The notes beneath the pieces were generated by a model, which did no database searches, was not told where the DNA came from, and was given only the letters and a program-made list of their open reading frames with translations. Positions 44,496 through 53,546 of a DNA stretch of 64,000 bases are shown one piece after another (the stretch's first letter is position 1; every line of letters begins with the position of its first letter). Source of the DNA: Bombella intestini (GTDB lineage Bacteria; Pseudomonadota; Alphaproteobacteria; Acetobacterales; Acetobacteraceae); the NCBI RefSeq assembly GCF_002003665.1, contig NZ_JATM01000003.1, forward strand, positions 62,001 through 126,000, written 5' to 3'. The translations under genes were made by a program, and so were the position numbers.

Positions 44496-45500
44496 GTGAC
44501 AGGGAGAGGAAAAGCGCACCCCGTGCCCGACAAGACAGCGATGCCATTGGAGCCTCCACCACCACCCAAAGGCCTTATAGCCACATTCCGGCAGGTCATC
44601 AGTAACAGCGGGGACAGTCAGACGTCTCTCAGTGCGGCAGGGTGTGCCTTCTTTGCGACGCTCTCACTATTTCCCGCTTTAACAGCCTTGATCTCCGTTT
44701 ACGGGCTTGCCTTTGACGTGCAGACGGCTGAAGAGCAGCTGAGAGTTATCAAGCACATTCTTCCGCCTGCCGCTTATGACCTGATATTCGACAGGGTACA
44801 TGCTCTGGTTACTCAGCCGCAGTCTTCTCTGACCTTGGGGCTGGTGTTTTCTTTGCTCGTGGCACTTTGGTCAGTGACGGCAAGTAGCAAATCTATCTTG
44901 TCCGCTCTGAATATCGTGTATCACGCTAAAGAAACCCGTGGGTTCCTGCATTTTCAAGCTCTGGCCTTTGGGACGACCCTTATGGCTGTGATTGGAGCTT
45001 GTCTCACATTAGCGTTGATGGTGGCAGCTCCAGCTATTGTGGACTATCTGCCGCGTTATCTAGGTTATGTGGGCGTGACGATGGATAGTTTCCCTCCATC
45101 GCTGCATTTTTTGGTGGAACAGGGCACGCCTGTGCTTGTGCGCTGGCTGGCTCCGGCCATCATGCTCTTTTTTGTCTTCATGGCCTTGATCGTGTTGTAC
45201 CGTATCGCACCATGCCGGGACCGCATGACGTCTTGGCGTTGGATATTACCCGGTGCTTTTCTGGCGACCTTGCTTTGGGTGGGCGTTTCTATCGGCTTTT
45301 CATGGTATGTGTCGCACTTTGCCAGTTATGGCACCACCTATGGTCCACTAGGGGCTGTGGCTGCCGTCATGATGTGGCTATTCGTCAGTGCTTATGTGGT
45401 GTTGTTCGGTGCCGTGCTGAATGCTGAGCTGGAAGAGCGGGGCTACCGGCGGACAGTCCGTAAGGAAATGGGTGTTCCTGTCAAAGGAACGGATCATTGA
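44496..45500 (+). CDS. YihY/BrkB family membrane protein
   Basis: The product of up to 334 residues has six hydrophobic helices. The motifs GDSQTSLSAAGCAFFATLSLFPALTAL at the first helix (core AAGCAFFATLSLFPAL) and SFGWYVSHFASYGTTYGPLGAV near the end (core YGTTYGPLGAVAAVMMWL) identify the family. Its role is unsettled; it was once called RNase BN by mistake. The start could be GTG at 44496, GTG at 44523 or ATG at 44541; none has a clear site. It follows the LpxO-like gene by 28 bases and may share its message. Confidence 0.82.
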   Translation: MTGRGKAHPVPDKTAMPLEPPPPPKGLIATFRQVISNSGDSQTSLSAAGCAFFATLSLFPALTALISVYGLAFDVQTAEEQLRVIKHILPPAAYDLIFDRVHALVTQPQSSLTLGLVFSLLVALWSVTASSKSILSALNIVYHAKETRGFLHFQALAFGTTLMAVIGACLTLALMVAAPAIVDYLPRYLGYVGVTMDSFPPSLHFLVEQGTPVLVRWLAPAIMLFFVFMALIVLYRIAPCRDRMTSWRWILPGAFLATLLWVGVSIGFSWYVSHFASYGTTYGPLGAVAAVMMWLFVSAYVVLFGAVLNAELEERGYRRTVRKEMGVPVKGTDH

Positions 45501-45512
45501 AGCATAGGGCTG

Positions 45513-46112
45513 TCATCTAAGTGGGCTATCTTGCGCCACCCTCTCAGCCCGACGTGCTTCTTCCTGGAGAATGTCGTGCATATTGGTAGGGTGGCGGAAG
45601 CGGGAATGATGGCGGGGTAGCACTGTCACGGTAATGTGGCTGACACCGTGATTTCTGATCCCAAGGCTAACCGCTGCCCCTTCTGAAAGATCGAGAATCC
45701 TGTCGTTATCGACAGGGCCACGGTCATTGACTCGCACAATGACGGAACGGCCCGTGAGAGGGGAATGAATCAGCAGTTTTGTTCCCATAGGCAGCGATGG
45801 ATGGGCTGCTGTTAGAGCGCTGGGCTTGAAACGCTCCCCGCTGGCAGTCCGCTTTCCTGCCAGCTTTTTACCCCCATACCAGCTGGCTAGCCCGCTCTCG
45901 GTAACGGGTTGTGAGGCTGCGTCTGCATCATTTGCCATGGCTTCTTTACGAGGGATGGTTGAGGCCCTCGCAGGCAGGAAGCTCATAAAAATAGCTAGCA
46001 AAGCAAGGGTAGATAGATGCTTTAGAAAGGGGACTGCGGCAGGAGGATGTCCGTTTCTCCGGGGGGTAGAAACAGAGTCCATGGAAGCAGAGAAAGGGAG
46101 ATATACCTTCAT
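45513..46112 (-). CDS. rlpA: RlpA-like septal ring lytic transglycosylase
   Basis: The double-psi beta-barrel (about 100-185) shows GLASWYGGKKLAGKRTASGE, AAHPSLPMGTKLLI and VRVNDRGP...DLSEGAA, the RlpA hallmark with the Asp and His of the active cleft. The N-terminus has a signal segment (STLALLAIFMSFLPARA). No SPOR domain is present; the protein ends with a charged tail. Start codons at 46205, 46112 and 46082 are in frame, none with a good site; 46112 is a compromise. It cleaves denuded peptidoglycan in cell separation in other species. Confidence 0.85.
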   Translation of the reverse strand: MKVYLPFSASMDSVSTPRRNGHPPAAVPFLKHLSTLALLAIFMSFLPARASTIPRKEAMANDADAASQPVTESGLASWYGGKKLAGKRTASGERFKPSALTAAHPSLPMGTKLLIHSPLTGRSVIVRVNDRGPVDNDRILDLSEGAAVSLGIRNHGVSHITVTVLPRHHSRFRHPTNMHDILQEEARRAERVAQDSPLR

Positions 46113-46259
46113 GTTACCCACGGCAGTAGTGTTAATGATTCCGGTAAGTGTGTCACAACTTGGATAGATGGGCCACCATAAGGCTTTAAGCTGATGGTAA
46201 AGCATTGGATAATGGACGATGATTGTAGCATCCGACTGTACAAGAAGTGACTTTACCTG

Positions 46260-46739
46260 ATGAAGATGAAGATGCTATCAGCCGTCCGGATGAAGCGACC
46301 TCTTATTGTTGTCCTGAACGGACCGAACCTGAATATGCTGGGGCTGCGGCAGCCTGATATCTACGGCGAAGCGACACTGGATGATGTGGAGCAGCTGTGC
46401 CTTCAAGCTGCGGAGCGGCTCGATGTGACGATTGATTTCCGCCAGACCAATGGCGAGGGGGAGCTTGTGTCGTGGGTGCAGGAGTGTCGGGGCCGTGCAA
46501 GCGGTATCGTCATCAACCCTGCGGCTTATGGGCACACATCAATTGCTCTGCTTGATGCGCTGCTGGCTGTTGAGCTGCCGGTGATTGAGGTGCATATGTC
46601 TAACATTCATCGCCGGGAAGCATTTCGTCATCATACGTATGTTTCACAGGCAGCCCGTGGGGTGATCTGTGGTTTGGGGATACGCGGTTATGCCCATGCC
46701 CTTCAGGCGGTGGCAGATATGATTGAGGATGAAGGATGA
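46260..46739 (+). CDS. aroQ: 3-dehydroquinate dehydratase, type II
   Basis: The 159-residue shikimate-pathway enzyme has NGPNLNMLGLRQPDIYG with the catalytic Tyr and EVHMSNIHRREAFRHH with the catalytic His. Type II forms dodecamers. The ATG at 46260 is used; 46290 gives the usual family N-terminus, so the real start may be there. It overlaps accB by four bases, the usual arrangement in proteobacteria. Confidence 0.95.
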   Translation: MKMKMLSAVRMKRPLIVVLNGPNLNMLGLRQPDIYGEATLDDVEQLCLQAAERLDVTIDFRQTNGEGELVSWVQECRGRASGIVINPAAYGHTSIALLDALLAVELPVIEVHMSNIHRREAFRHHTYVSQAARGVICGLGIRGYAHALQAVADMIEDEG

Positions 46740-47191
46740 GCCGTATGCTCGTGGACAAGGAGGCCATTCGGGCACTGGCCGATATCCTGACGGATACAGG
46801 CCTGACCGAAATTGAAGTTTCCGAAGGCGACAGCCGCCTTCGTGTTGCCCGTAATGTGACCGTACAGGCTGCGGCTGCGCCCGTGGCTTCTGCTCCGGCT
46901 GCGGCTCCTGCTCCGGTGGCGGATGAAGCTGTGGCTCCGGCAGACTTGTCCTCTCATCCCGGTGCTGTTCCTAGCCCGATGGTGGGTGTGGCTTATCTGA
47001 CACCGGACCCGTCCTCTCCGCCGTTCGTGCAGGAAGGGGGACAGGTGGCTGCAGGGCAGACTATCATGCTCATTGAGGCCATGAAGACCTTTAACCAGAT
47101 CAAGGCACCTCGTGCAGGCAAGCTGGTGCGTTATTGCGTGGCCTCAGGCGACCCGGTCGAGTTTGGGGCAGTATTGGCGATCATCGAGTAA
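46736..47191 (+). CDS. accB: biotin carboxyl carrier protein of acetyl-CoA carboxylase
   Basis: The 151-residue protein has an N-terminal helical domain, an Ala/Pro linker (about 44-75) and a biotinyl domain (about 78-151). Biotin attaches to the Lys of IEAMKTFN, where most relatives have EAMKMMN. The stop overlaps accC in TAATG. Together with AccC and the carboxyltransferase (AccA/AccD, not in view) it starts fatty-acid synthesis. Confidence 0.95.
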   Translation: MSRMLVDKEAIRALADILTDTGLTEIEVSEGDSRLRVARNVTVQAAAAPVASAPAAAPAPVADEAVAPADLSSHPGAVPSPMVGVAYLTPDPSSPPFVQEGGQVAAGQTIMLIEAMKTFNQIKAPRAGKLVRYCVASGDPVEFGAVLAIIE

Positions 47192-48546
47192 TGTTTTCCA
47201 AAATCCTGATAGCCAACCGTGGCGAAATTGCCCTACGGGTGCTACGTGCCTGCCGTGAGATGGGCATCAAGACGGTGGCCGTCCATTCTACGGCGGATGC
47301 CGATGCCATGCATGTGCGTCTGGCAGATGAGGCCGTATGTATCGGGCCGCCTAGCTCTCGTGATTCCTATCTGAATGTTGCGGCCATTCTGTCTGCTGCA
47401 ACTATAACTGGGGCGGAAGCTATCCATCCCGGTTATGGGTTCCTCTCGGAAAATGCAGAATTCGCCGAGACGGTGGAAGAACACGGCATCGCCTTCATCG
47501 GCCCGACCGCCGAGCATATCCGCATGATGGGTGACAAGATCACCGCCAAAACCACCATGGAGGCCCTTGGCGTTCCACTGGTGCCCGGCTCTGACGGTGC
47601 TCTGCGGAGTCTTGATGAAGCCCGTGAAGTTGCAGCGAAGGTGGGGTACCCTGTGCTCATCAAGGCTGCTGCTGGTGGCGGTGGTCGTGGGATGAAAGTG
47701 GCCCAGACCGCTGATGAGCTGGAAGAAGCTTGGAGCGTAGCCCGAACAGAAGCCCGTGCCGCTTTTGGCAATGACGAGGTCTATCTGGAGAAGTATCTCG
47801 ATAAGCCCCGCCATATCGAGCTTCAGATTATGGGCGATATGCATGGCAATGTCGTGCATTTTGGGGAGCGTGACTGCTCTCTCCAGCGTCGTCACCAGAA
47901 ATTGCTGGAAGAGGCCGGGTCTCCCGTCATCACGCCAGAGCAGCGGAATGAGATCGGCAAGACGGTAACAGATGCCCTTTCACGCATGGGGTATCGCAAC
48001 GCCGGTACGCTCGAGTTCCTATATCAGGATGGGCAGTTCTGCTTCATCGAGATGAATACCCGCCTTCAGGTGGAACATCCGGTGACGGAAATGGTCTGCG
48101 ATGTGGACCTCGTCCGGGAGCAGATCCTTGTGGCGGCTGGTGAAAAATTGAGCTACCGGCAGGAAGATATCGTGATGTCAGGTCACGCCATCGAGTGCCG
48201 CATCAATGCTGAGGACCCGGAGACATTCGCTCCTAACCCCGGTCAGATTAAGGTGTTTCATGCGCCCGGCGGTCTGGGTGTTCGTATGGATAGTGCCTTG
48301 TTTGCTGGCTACAAGGTCCCTCCTTATTACGACAGCATGATTGCCAAGCTCATTGTCCATGCTCCTACACGGGCACAGGCTATTACCCGTATGCAGCGTG
48401 CTTTAACGGAATGCGTGGTAGAGGGCGTGAAAACGGTTATTCCTCTGCACCAAAAGATTTTGGCAGACCCAGAGTTCCAGAAGGGTGAATACACCATTCA
48501 TTGGCTGGAGAATTTCGTAGCCAAATTGCAGGCTGATAAAGCCTGA
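47191..48546 (+). CDS. accC: biotin carboxylase subunit of acetyl-CoA carboxylase
   Basis: The ATG at 47191 gives 451 residues, the family length, beginning [17 protein letters not shown]; earlier in-frame starts lie within accB. The glycine-rich ATP loop is GGGGRGMK, the catalytic region is [14 protein letters not shown], and the RINAEDP segment near the C-terminal part is present. It carboxylates biotin on AccB using ATP and bicarbonate. Confidence 0.96.
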   Translation: MFSKILIANRGEIALRVLRACREMGIKTVAVHSTADADAMHVRLADEAVCIGPPSSRDSYLNVAAILSAATITGAEAIHPGYGFLSENAEFAETVEEHGIAFIGPTAEHIRMMGDKITAKTTMEALGVPLVPGSDGALRSLDEAREVAAKVGYPVLIKAAAGGGGRGMKVAQTADELEEAWSVARTEARAAFGNDEVYLEKYLDKPRHIELQIMGDMHGNVVHFGERDCSLQRRHQKLLEEAGSPVITPEQRNEIGKTVTDALSRMGYRNAGTLEFLYQDGQFCFIEMNTRLQVEHPVTEMVCDVDLVREQILVAAGEKLSYRQEDIVMSGHAIECRINAEDPETFAPNPGQIKVFHAPGGLGVRMDSALFAGYKVPPYYDSMIAKLIVHAPTRAQAITRMQRALTECVVEGVKTVIPLHQKILADPEFQKGEYTIHWLENFVAKLQADKA

Positions 48547-48567
48547 CGAGGTTGCGGGTTATACCGT

Positions 48568-48609
48568 AAAAAGGGGCCGCTTCTGCTTGCCGGAAGTGGC
48601 CCCTTTTTT
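48568..48609 (+). terminator. intrinsic terminator after accC
   Basis: A GC-rich stem (AAAGGGGCC...CTTC with GAAG...GGCCCCTTT) is followed by T6-7. It ends the aroQ-accB-accC operon. Confidence 0.85.
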
Positions 48610-48710
48610 ATGGTTGGTCATGAATCACGCTGCATTGGCAACGTGTAATTCTTGCAGCATTTGTATTCTCTTAAGAATAGCCTCAGTACACGATGCTTGA
48701 TGAGGTGTGA

Positions 48711-50051
48711 TTAGGATTGTCCCTCTCTTAGGCTGATCCCGGCAATAAAGGGGCAGCTTGGTAAGGCCAGTAGGAAAAATGCGGCCAAGAGGCTGATATT
48801 AGTCATGCTGGCTGGTCCTGCTGGGGAGACGCAGGCCAATGTACCAAAAATCAGGGTAGGGACCATCAGCGGCAGTGTCAGAACGGGGAGCAACAGGCTG
48901 TTGCGGCGTGCACCTAGCGTTATGGCCGCTGTCATGCCTCCTATGAGAGATAGGGTCAGGCTTCCTAGCGCGAGACTGGCCAGAAGGATTGGAAGAATTG
49001 GGGCTGGCAGCTGGAAGAATACCGCAAGTAGAGGGGTGGCCAGCAGAATGGGCAGTCCGGTGGTCATCCAATGTATGAGTATTTTTCCCAGAGCGATGAG
49101 AGCCGGATGTAAGGTGATCTGAAGCATATCCAGCGATCCATCCTCGGCATCGGCATTATAGAGCCGCTCTAGCGGGAGTAGGCAGGCCAATAGGGTGCAG
49201 ACCCATAAAATGGCGGCACCAGTTTGCTGAAGTAACGTGGGAGACGGGCCGAGGGCGAGAGGGAACACTGTGCTGCACACGATGAGGAAGAGCAGCCCCG
49301 CTAGAGTTTCGGTACTGTTCCGGCAGGCAAGGTGCAGTTCCCGGCGGAGATGGTGCAGAAACGGATGATGCGTTTGCTCTTGTCGTCTGGAGCGTTGGTG
49401 CGGTCGTGATACGCCCGTTGCAGGTGTCAGGGTGAAGGTAAGAGGTGCTGGTGTACCAAGTGCAAGCTGGTGGTTGTCCGGCAGGGAGAGAGCAGTGTGG
49501 GAGGCTATGACGAGAGCACCACCGTAGGCACGATGCTCGGCAAGTATTGTCTCCAGTAAGGTAAGGCTGGCAGCGTCCAAAGCGTTGGCAGGCTCATCTA
49601 ATAGCCATAAGTCTGCATTGGATAGAATCAGACGAGCGAGCGACACACGGCGTTTTTGCCCTAATGAAAGCAGGCGGGTGGGGCAGTCCAGAAGGTGCAC
49701 TAAGGCCAAACGGTTCAGGACACTAAGGATGCTTTCCGTTTCGCAGGAAATGAAGAGGCGGAGGTTCTGTTCAACCGTCAGGGTGGGTTTTAGGGCATCG
49801 AGGGAACCTAGCCATGCGATGGTGCTTCTGCGGGTTACCGTACCTTTTGTTGGATGACAGAGCCCCGCTATCAGGCGGAGCAGGGATGATTTACCCGCCC
49901 CGTTGGGGCCGGTGAGGAGGAGGGCATCACCGGGGGACAGACTGAGCGAGAGGTCGGAAAATAGGCAGCGGCCCGCTCGTTCCAGCTGGATATGTTCCAG
50001 CTGGAGAAGAGGCGGTGGAGGGGGCGGTGCAAAAGGTGGGATAGGGGCCAT
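48711..50051 (-). CDS. fused haem exporter CcmA-CcmB
   Basis: The 446-residue protein joins two subunits that are usually separate. Residues about 15-210 are CcmA: Walker A GPNGAGKSS (48-56), signature LSLGQKRR (128-135), Walker B LWLLDEP (148-154). Residues about 234-446 are CcmB with its RRELHLACR start, AEDGSLDMLQI and six helices including SLIGGMTAAITLGARR. A linker of about 25 polar residues joins them. The complex releases haem-loaded CcmE in cytochrome c maturation. The frame is continuous with no stop between the parts. ccmC and later genes are not in the window. Confidence 0.85.
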   Translation of the reverse strand: MAPIPPFAPPPPPPLLQLEHIQLERAGRCLFSDLSLSLSPGDALLLTGPNGAGKSSLLRLIAGLCHPTKGTVTRRSTIAWLGSLDALKPTLTVEQNLRLFISCETESILSVLNRLALVHLLDCPTRLLSLGQKRRVSLARLILSNADLWLLDEPANALDAASLTLLETILAEHRAYGGALVIASHTALSLPDNHQLALGTPAPLTFTLTPATGVSRPHQRSRRQEQTHHPFLHHLRRELHLACRNSTETLAGLLFLIVCSTVFPLALGPSPTLLQQTGAAILWVCTLLACLLPLERLYNADAEDGSLDMLQITLHPALIALGKILIHWMTTGLPILLATPLLAVFFQLPAPILPILLASLALGSLTLSLIGGMTAAITLGARRNSLLLPVLTLPLMVPTLIFGTLACVSPAGPASMTNISLLAAFFLLALPSCPFIAGISLREGQS

Positions 50052-50256
50052 GCGGATGTTTCATGTGGAGCCGTATGGCCCGAATGGATGTGAAGGGCCG
50101 ACAGAAAATTATGTTCCGGCAGAAGGAAAATACAGAAATACAGAAAAGGATGTTTTGCTTAAAGGGCGGTTATGGTTAAGAAAGCGCATGGTGAATGACT
50201 ACAGGGTGGTTGCCACGCTGTAGCGTGCGGGAGGGTGTTCGGAACTGACTGATTGG

Positions 50257-51000
50257 GTGCTGAAGGCGACCGGTATCGCCAAGTCCTTCGCTGGAAATGA
50301 GATTCTGCGGGGGATTTCTCTAGATGTGGAACGTGGGGAGCTGATTTCCATCATCGGGCCGTCTGGCTGTGGGAAGTCAACATTTCTGCGTTGTCTCAAT
50401 TTTCTGGAACGTCCCGATGCCGGTGAAGTACGGGTGGAGGATGTAACTGTGTCCAGCACGGGCCATTGGCATCGTGCGGATGAGGTTCAGGCCCATCGCC
50501 TGCGAAGCCATGTGGGCATGGTCTTTCAGTCCTTCAATCTATTTCCGCATCGTACGGTGCTGGAAAATGTCATGCTGGCCCCCATGCAGGTTAAACGTAT
50601 GAGCGAGGCGCAGGCGGAGCATATTGCCTGTGAGCTGTTGGAGAAGGTCGGCCTTGCTGCTGTAAAGAATCGTTATCCGGATAGACTGTCTGGTGGGCAG
50701 CAGCAGCGTGCGGCGATTGCCCGTGCCTTGGCGATGAAACCTTCCGTCATGCTGTATGATGAGCCGACCTCTGCTCTGGACCCAGAACTCTCCGAAGAGG
50801 TGTTGTCCGTCATGCGGGCACTGGATGGTGAAGGCATGACCCAGCTGGTCGTGACGCATGATATGCGCTTTGCAAGAGCGGCTTCAGATCGTGTGTTGTT
50901 CATGGAAGCTGGGCAGATTGTTGAGAGTGGCGACCCTGATGTGATGTTCGCCAACCCACGTGAGCCGGGAACACGGCGTTTCCTGCGGACACTCCTGTGA
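50257..51000 (+). CDS. polar amino-acid ABC transporter ATP-binding protein
   Basis: The 247-residue ATPase matches GlnQ/HisP-type proteins: Walker A GPSGCGKST, Q-loop QSFNLFPH, signature LSGGQQQR, Walker B VMLYDEPTSALDP and H-loop VVTHDM. The start is a GTG at 50257 without a close strong site. It ends in a four-base overlap-like junction with the next gene, so the two form a two-gene importer for an amino acid that cannot be named. The upstream 205 bases contain no gene. Confidence 0.92.
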   Translation: MLKATGIAKSFAGNEILRGISLDVERGELISIIGPSGCGKSTFLRCLNFLERPDAGEVRVEDVTVSSTGHWHRADEVQAHRLRSHVGMVFQSFNLFPHRTVLENVMLAPMQVKRMSEAQAEHIACELLEKVGLAAVKNRYPDRLSGGQQQRAAIARALAMKPSVMLYDEPTSALDPELSEEVLSVMRALDGEGMTQLVVTHDMRFARAASDRVLFMEAGQIVESGDPDVMFANPREPGTRRFLRTLL

Positions 51001-51017
51001 CGAATGAGGGCATGGTG

Positions 51018-52607
51018 ATGAAGCGTGTGATTTTTGCGCTGGTTCTGGCCCTATGTGGGTTCTGGGGAGCAACCAGTCTAGATGGTCCTGCTCTCGCAGA
51101 GGGTACGGCCCCTGCGGAGGTAAAGGCCCCTTCAGCGGCCCCTTTGCGGGTCCCCGGTGCTACGGATGATCGGGATTTTCCTTGGGCCTCCGATGGTGAA
51201 GCCAATGTGCCATACGTTTTTCATGACCCAGCGCATGAAGGGCGGATGACGGGGTTTGAATATGACCTGATGCAGGCCATAAGTGCCCGGATGGGGCGGC
51301 ATGGGCGTTTCGTACAGAATGGTTGGGATGGATTGATCCCCGGCCTTTCTCGGGATCTGTACGCTCTGGTTATTGATGGCATCGAAATGACGCCAGAACA
51401 TAAAGCCGCTGTGCTGTTCTCTCGGCCTTATTACGTGACGGTAGATCGGATCGTCTTGCGGAATGAGGAAAAGGGGCTGGATACGCTTGATGCTTTGAAG
51501 GGCCATGTGGTCGGGACCATCAAGAGTACGGCAGCCGAGCGTCTTTTATTGGATCATGACCCTGCCAATGTGCGGTCTTATGATGAAGAGACGAATCTGT
51601 TTTCTGACCTGAAAAACGGGCGTCTTGATGCGATCCTGATTGATGAACCCATCGCCCTTTATTACCGCTCTGATGATCTGAAGCTCGTTGGCCCGCCGAT
51701 TGGTCGAGTGGCCTACGGGATTGCCTTCCCCAAGAACAATCCGGGCCTGCGTGATGCGGTGGATTCCGTGCTGGGTGACCTCATGAGTGACGGTACCCTG
51801 CATCAGATTCTAGCCCGCTGGAACCTCTGGACACCCCAGATGGCTGATTATACGGGGGATCAGACTTCTTCAAAAGTTCTACCAACCGCTTGGACGGATT
51901 ACCGCCAGACGATGGAACGGATGTCCGGCAGCAGTGTGCAGGCGATGGTCCATCGGTATATCAGCTTCTTACCGCTGATCGGCAGCGGGGCGTTGATGAC
52001 GCTGGGCGTGTCGGCTCTGGCGATGGTTCTGGCTGTGGCGATGGGGCTGGTTCTGGCTCTGGCCCGGGCTTATGGGATGGCACCGCTCCGCTGGTTGGCT
52101 GGACTATATGTCGAAATTGTACGAGGAACACCGTTGCTGATTCAGGTGCTCTTTATCTTTTACGGGCTGCCTGCTTTTGGTCTGCGTCTTTCGCCATTTA
52201 CCGCCGGTGTGTTGTCCTTAGGGCTGAATTATGCCGCATATGAGGCCGAGAATTACCGGGCAGGTCTTCTGTCTGTTCCTCGTGGTCAGATGGAAGCAGC
52301 CATTGCGCTGAATATGACCCATATGCAGGCTCTTCGGCTGGTGATTGTCCCGCAGGCCTTCCGTACGGTTGTGCCTGTTATGACGAATGATTTCATTGCC
52401 CTGCTTAAGGACAGCTCCCTCGTTTCCGTTATCACGCTAACGGAACTGAGCCAGACCTATATCCGTCTGTCATCAACCTATTATGACTATATTGGCACGG
52501 GGTTGATGGTTGGTATGGCCTATCTTCTGGTCGGTTTGCCCTTCGTGCGCCTCGCCCGCATGGCGGAGAAGCGCATGGGCCGTGTAGTGGCCAAAGGGCA
52601 TCATTAA
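51018..52607 (+). CDS. fused amino-acid-binding protein and permease
   Basis: The ATG at 51018 (GAGGG 7 bases upstream) starts a signal peptide; the product has 529 residues. Residues about 35-285 are a periplasmic type III binding domain (VPYVFHDP..., GFEYDLMQAI, LKGHVVGTIKSTAAERLL). Residues about 310-525 are a permease with five helices and the EAA-type contact loop. Such fusions tether the binding protein to the importer and are found in some bacteria. It follows the ATPase gene directly. Confidence 0.9.
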   Translation: MKRVIFALVLALCGFWGATSLDGPALAEGTAPAEVKAPSAAPLRVPGATDDRDFPWASDGEANVPYVFHDPAHEGRMTGFEYDLMQAISARMGRHGRFVQNGWDGLIPGLSRDLYALVIDGIEMTPEHKAAVLFSRPYYVTVDRIVLRNEEKGLDTLDALKGHVVGTIKSTAAERLLLDHDPANVRSYDEETNLFSDLKNGRLDAILIDEPIALYYRSDDLKLVGPPIGRVAYGIAFPKNNPGLRDAVDSVLGDLMSDGTLHQILARWNLWTPQMADYTGDQTSSKVLPTAWTDYRQTMERMSGSSVQAMVHRYISFLPLIGSGALMTLGVSALAMVLAVAMGLVLALARAYGMAPLRWLAGLYVEIVRGTPLLIQVLFIFYGLPAFGLRLSPFTAGVLSLGLNYAAYEAENYRAGLLSVPRGQMEAAIALNMTHMQALRLVIVPQAFRTVVPVMTNDFIALLKDSSLVSVITLTELSQTYIRLSSTYYDYIGTGLMVGMAYLLVGLPFVRLARMAEKRMGRVVAKGHH

Positions 52608-52619
52608 CGAAAGACTGGT

Positions 52620-53546
52620 TTAGGGAACCTGCGGGTCTGGAGTAATGGATAAGCCCTGTGATCGGTTTTCAAAACCGGATTGCAGGGCTTTCTGCCATTC
52701 TAGCGCCCAGCTGTGCATCTGGCTTAGGAACGTTCTGGCCTCAGGGTAAGGGGTTAGAGCCCTTTTTACCCATGCAGGAGGAGGGGCCAGTAATTGATGA
52801 GTCTGCTGGTCTAGCGGAGGAATGAGCGTGTCCATGAAGCCAACTTGCGCTTGTCCATCAGATGTTATGGTGACGTGCCGCCATTGGATTGCCAGAAACA
52901 GGGGAGGAATAGGAGTCACGCCAAGAGCCTGCAGACGGGCAATGGATTGATTGATGAGTGGGTTGGTACTGACATCATCGCCCTGTATCACGACAGTGCC
53001 AGAACCGATGCAATCTTCCCCAGCGGGGGTAACAGGCAAGCTGTGATTGAGGAAGTTACGGTCATCATGGCAGACACCGGTGGCATTGCCGATCCTGTCT
53101 GGCGGGATAGGCTGCTGCGTGGCCTGAGCGACGATGAGGCCCGTAATTGCCCCTTGATAGGTGCGGACAAGCGCAAGAAAAGAGAGTGGGGAATCGTTAC
53201 TGATCTGGGCGGATAGAATGGGGTGCCATTCCCCTTTGGGGAGGGGGAATGTGTGGCCGCCTAGTACAACGTGATCCCGTACAATTTCGGACATGCTAGG
53301 ATATTGCAGATTGAAGTGCGTCTGCTTAGTAGGCCCGTTCTCGGGACTGTCCTTATCGTCCGTAGGCGTATGAGGGGTTTTAGCATCGGGTAAGGCATGA
53401 CCGGGAAGCCAAGGAGCCTGTGTCTTCAGCCATGGCGTTGGGAAGAAAGCAGCTAGTGCCAATCCCCCGATGCCGAGAATGAAGCAGAACCGCCAGAGCG
53501 GTGCCTGCTTCCACAAAGAGACAAAGGTACCAAAGAAGGTCTTCAC
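52620..53546 (-). CDS. membrane-anchored protein, unknown; partner of the AAA+ gene
   Basis: The 308-residue product has one N-terminal membrane segment (about 17-37) and a large C-terminal domain presumably in the periplasm: beta-rich with VVLGGHTFPLPKGEW, SIARLQALG, and two cysteines (GVCHD, DCIGSG). Its ATG overlaps the stop of the AAA+ gene (ATGA), so translation is coupled. No family is recognised. The pair suggests the AAA+ ATPase works with this protein across the membrane. Confidence 0.65.
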   Translation of the reverse strand: MKTFFGTFVSLWKQAPLWRFCFILGIGGLALAAFFPTPWLKTQAPWLPGHALPDAKTPHTPTDDKDSPENGPTKQTHFNLQYPSMSEIVRDHVVLGGHTFPLPKGEWHPILSAQISNDSPLSFLALVRTYQGAITGLIVAQATQQPIPPDRIGNATGVCHDDRNFLNHSLPVTPAGEDCIGSGTVVIQGDDVSTNPLINQSIARLQALGVTPIPPLFLAIQWRHVTITSDGQAQVGFMDTLIPPLDQQTHQLLAPPPAWVKRALTPYPEARTFLSQMHSWALEWQKALQSGFENRSQGLSITPDPQVP

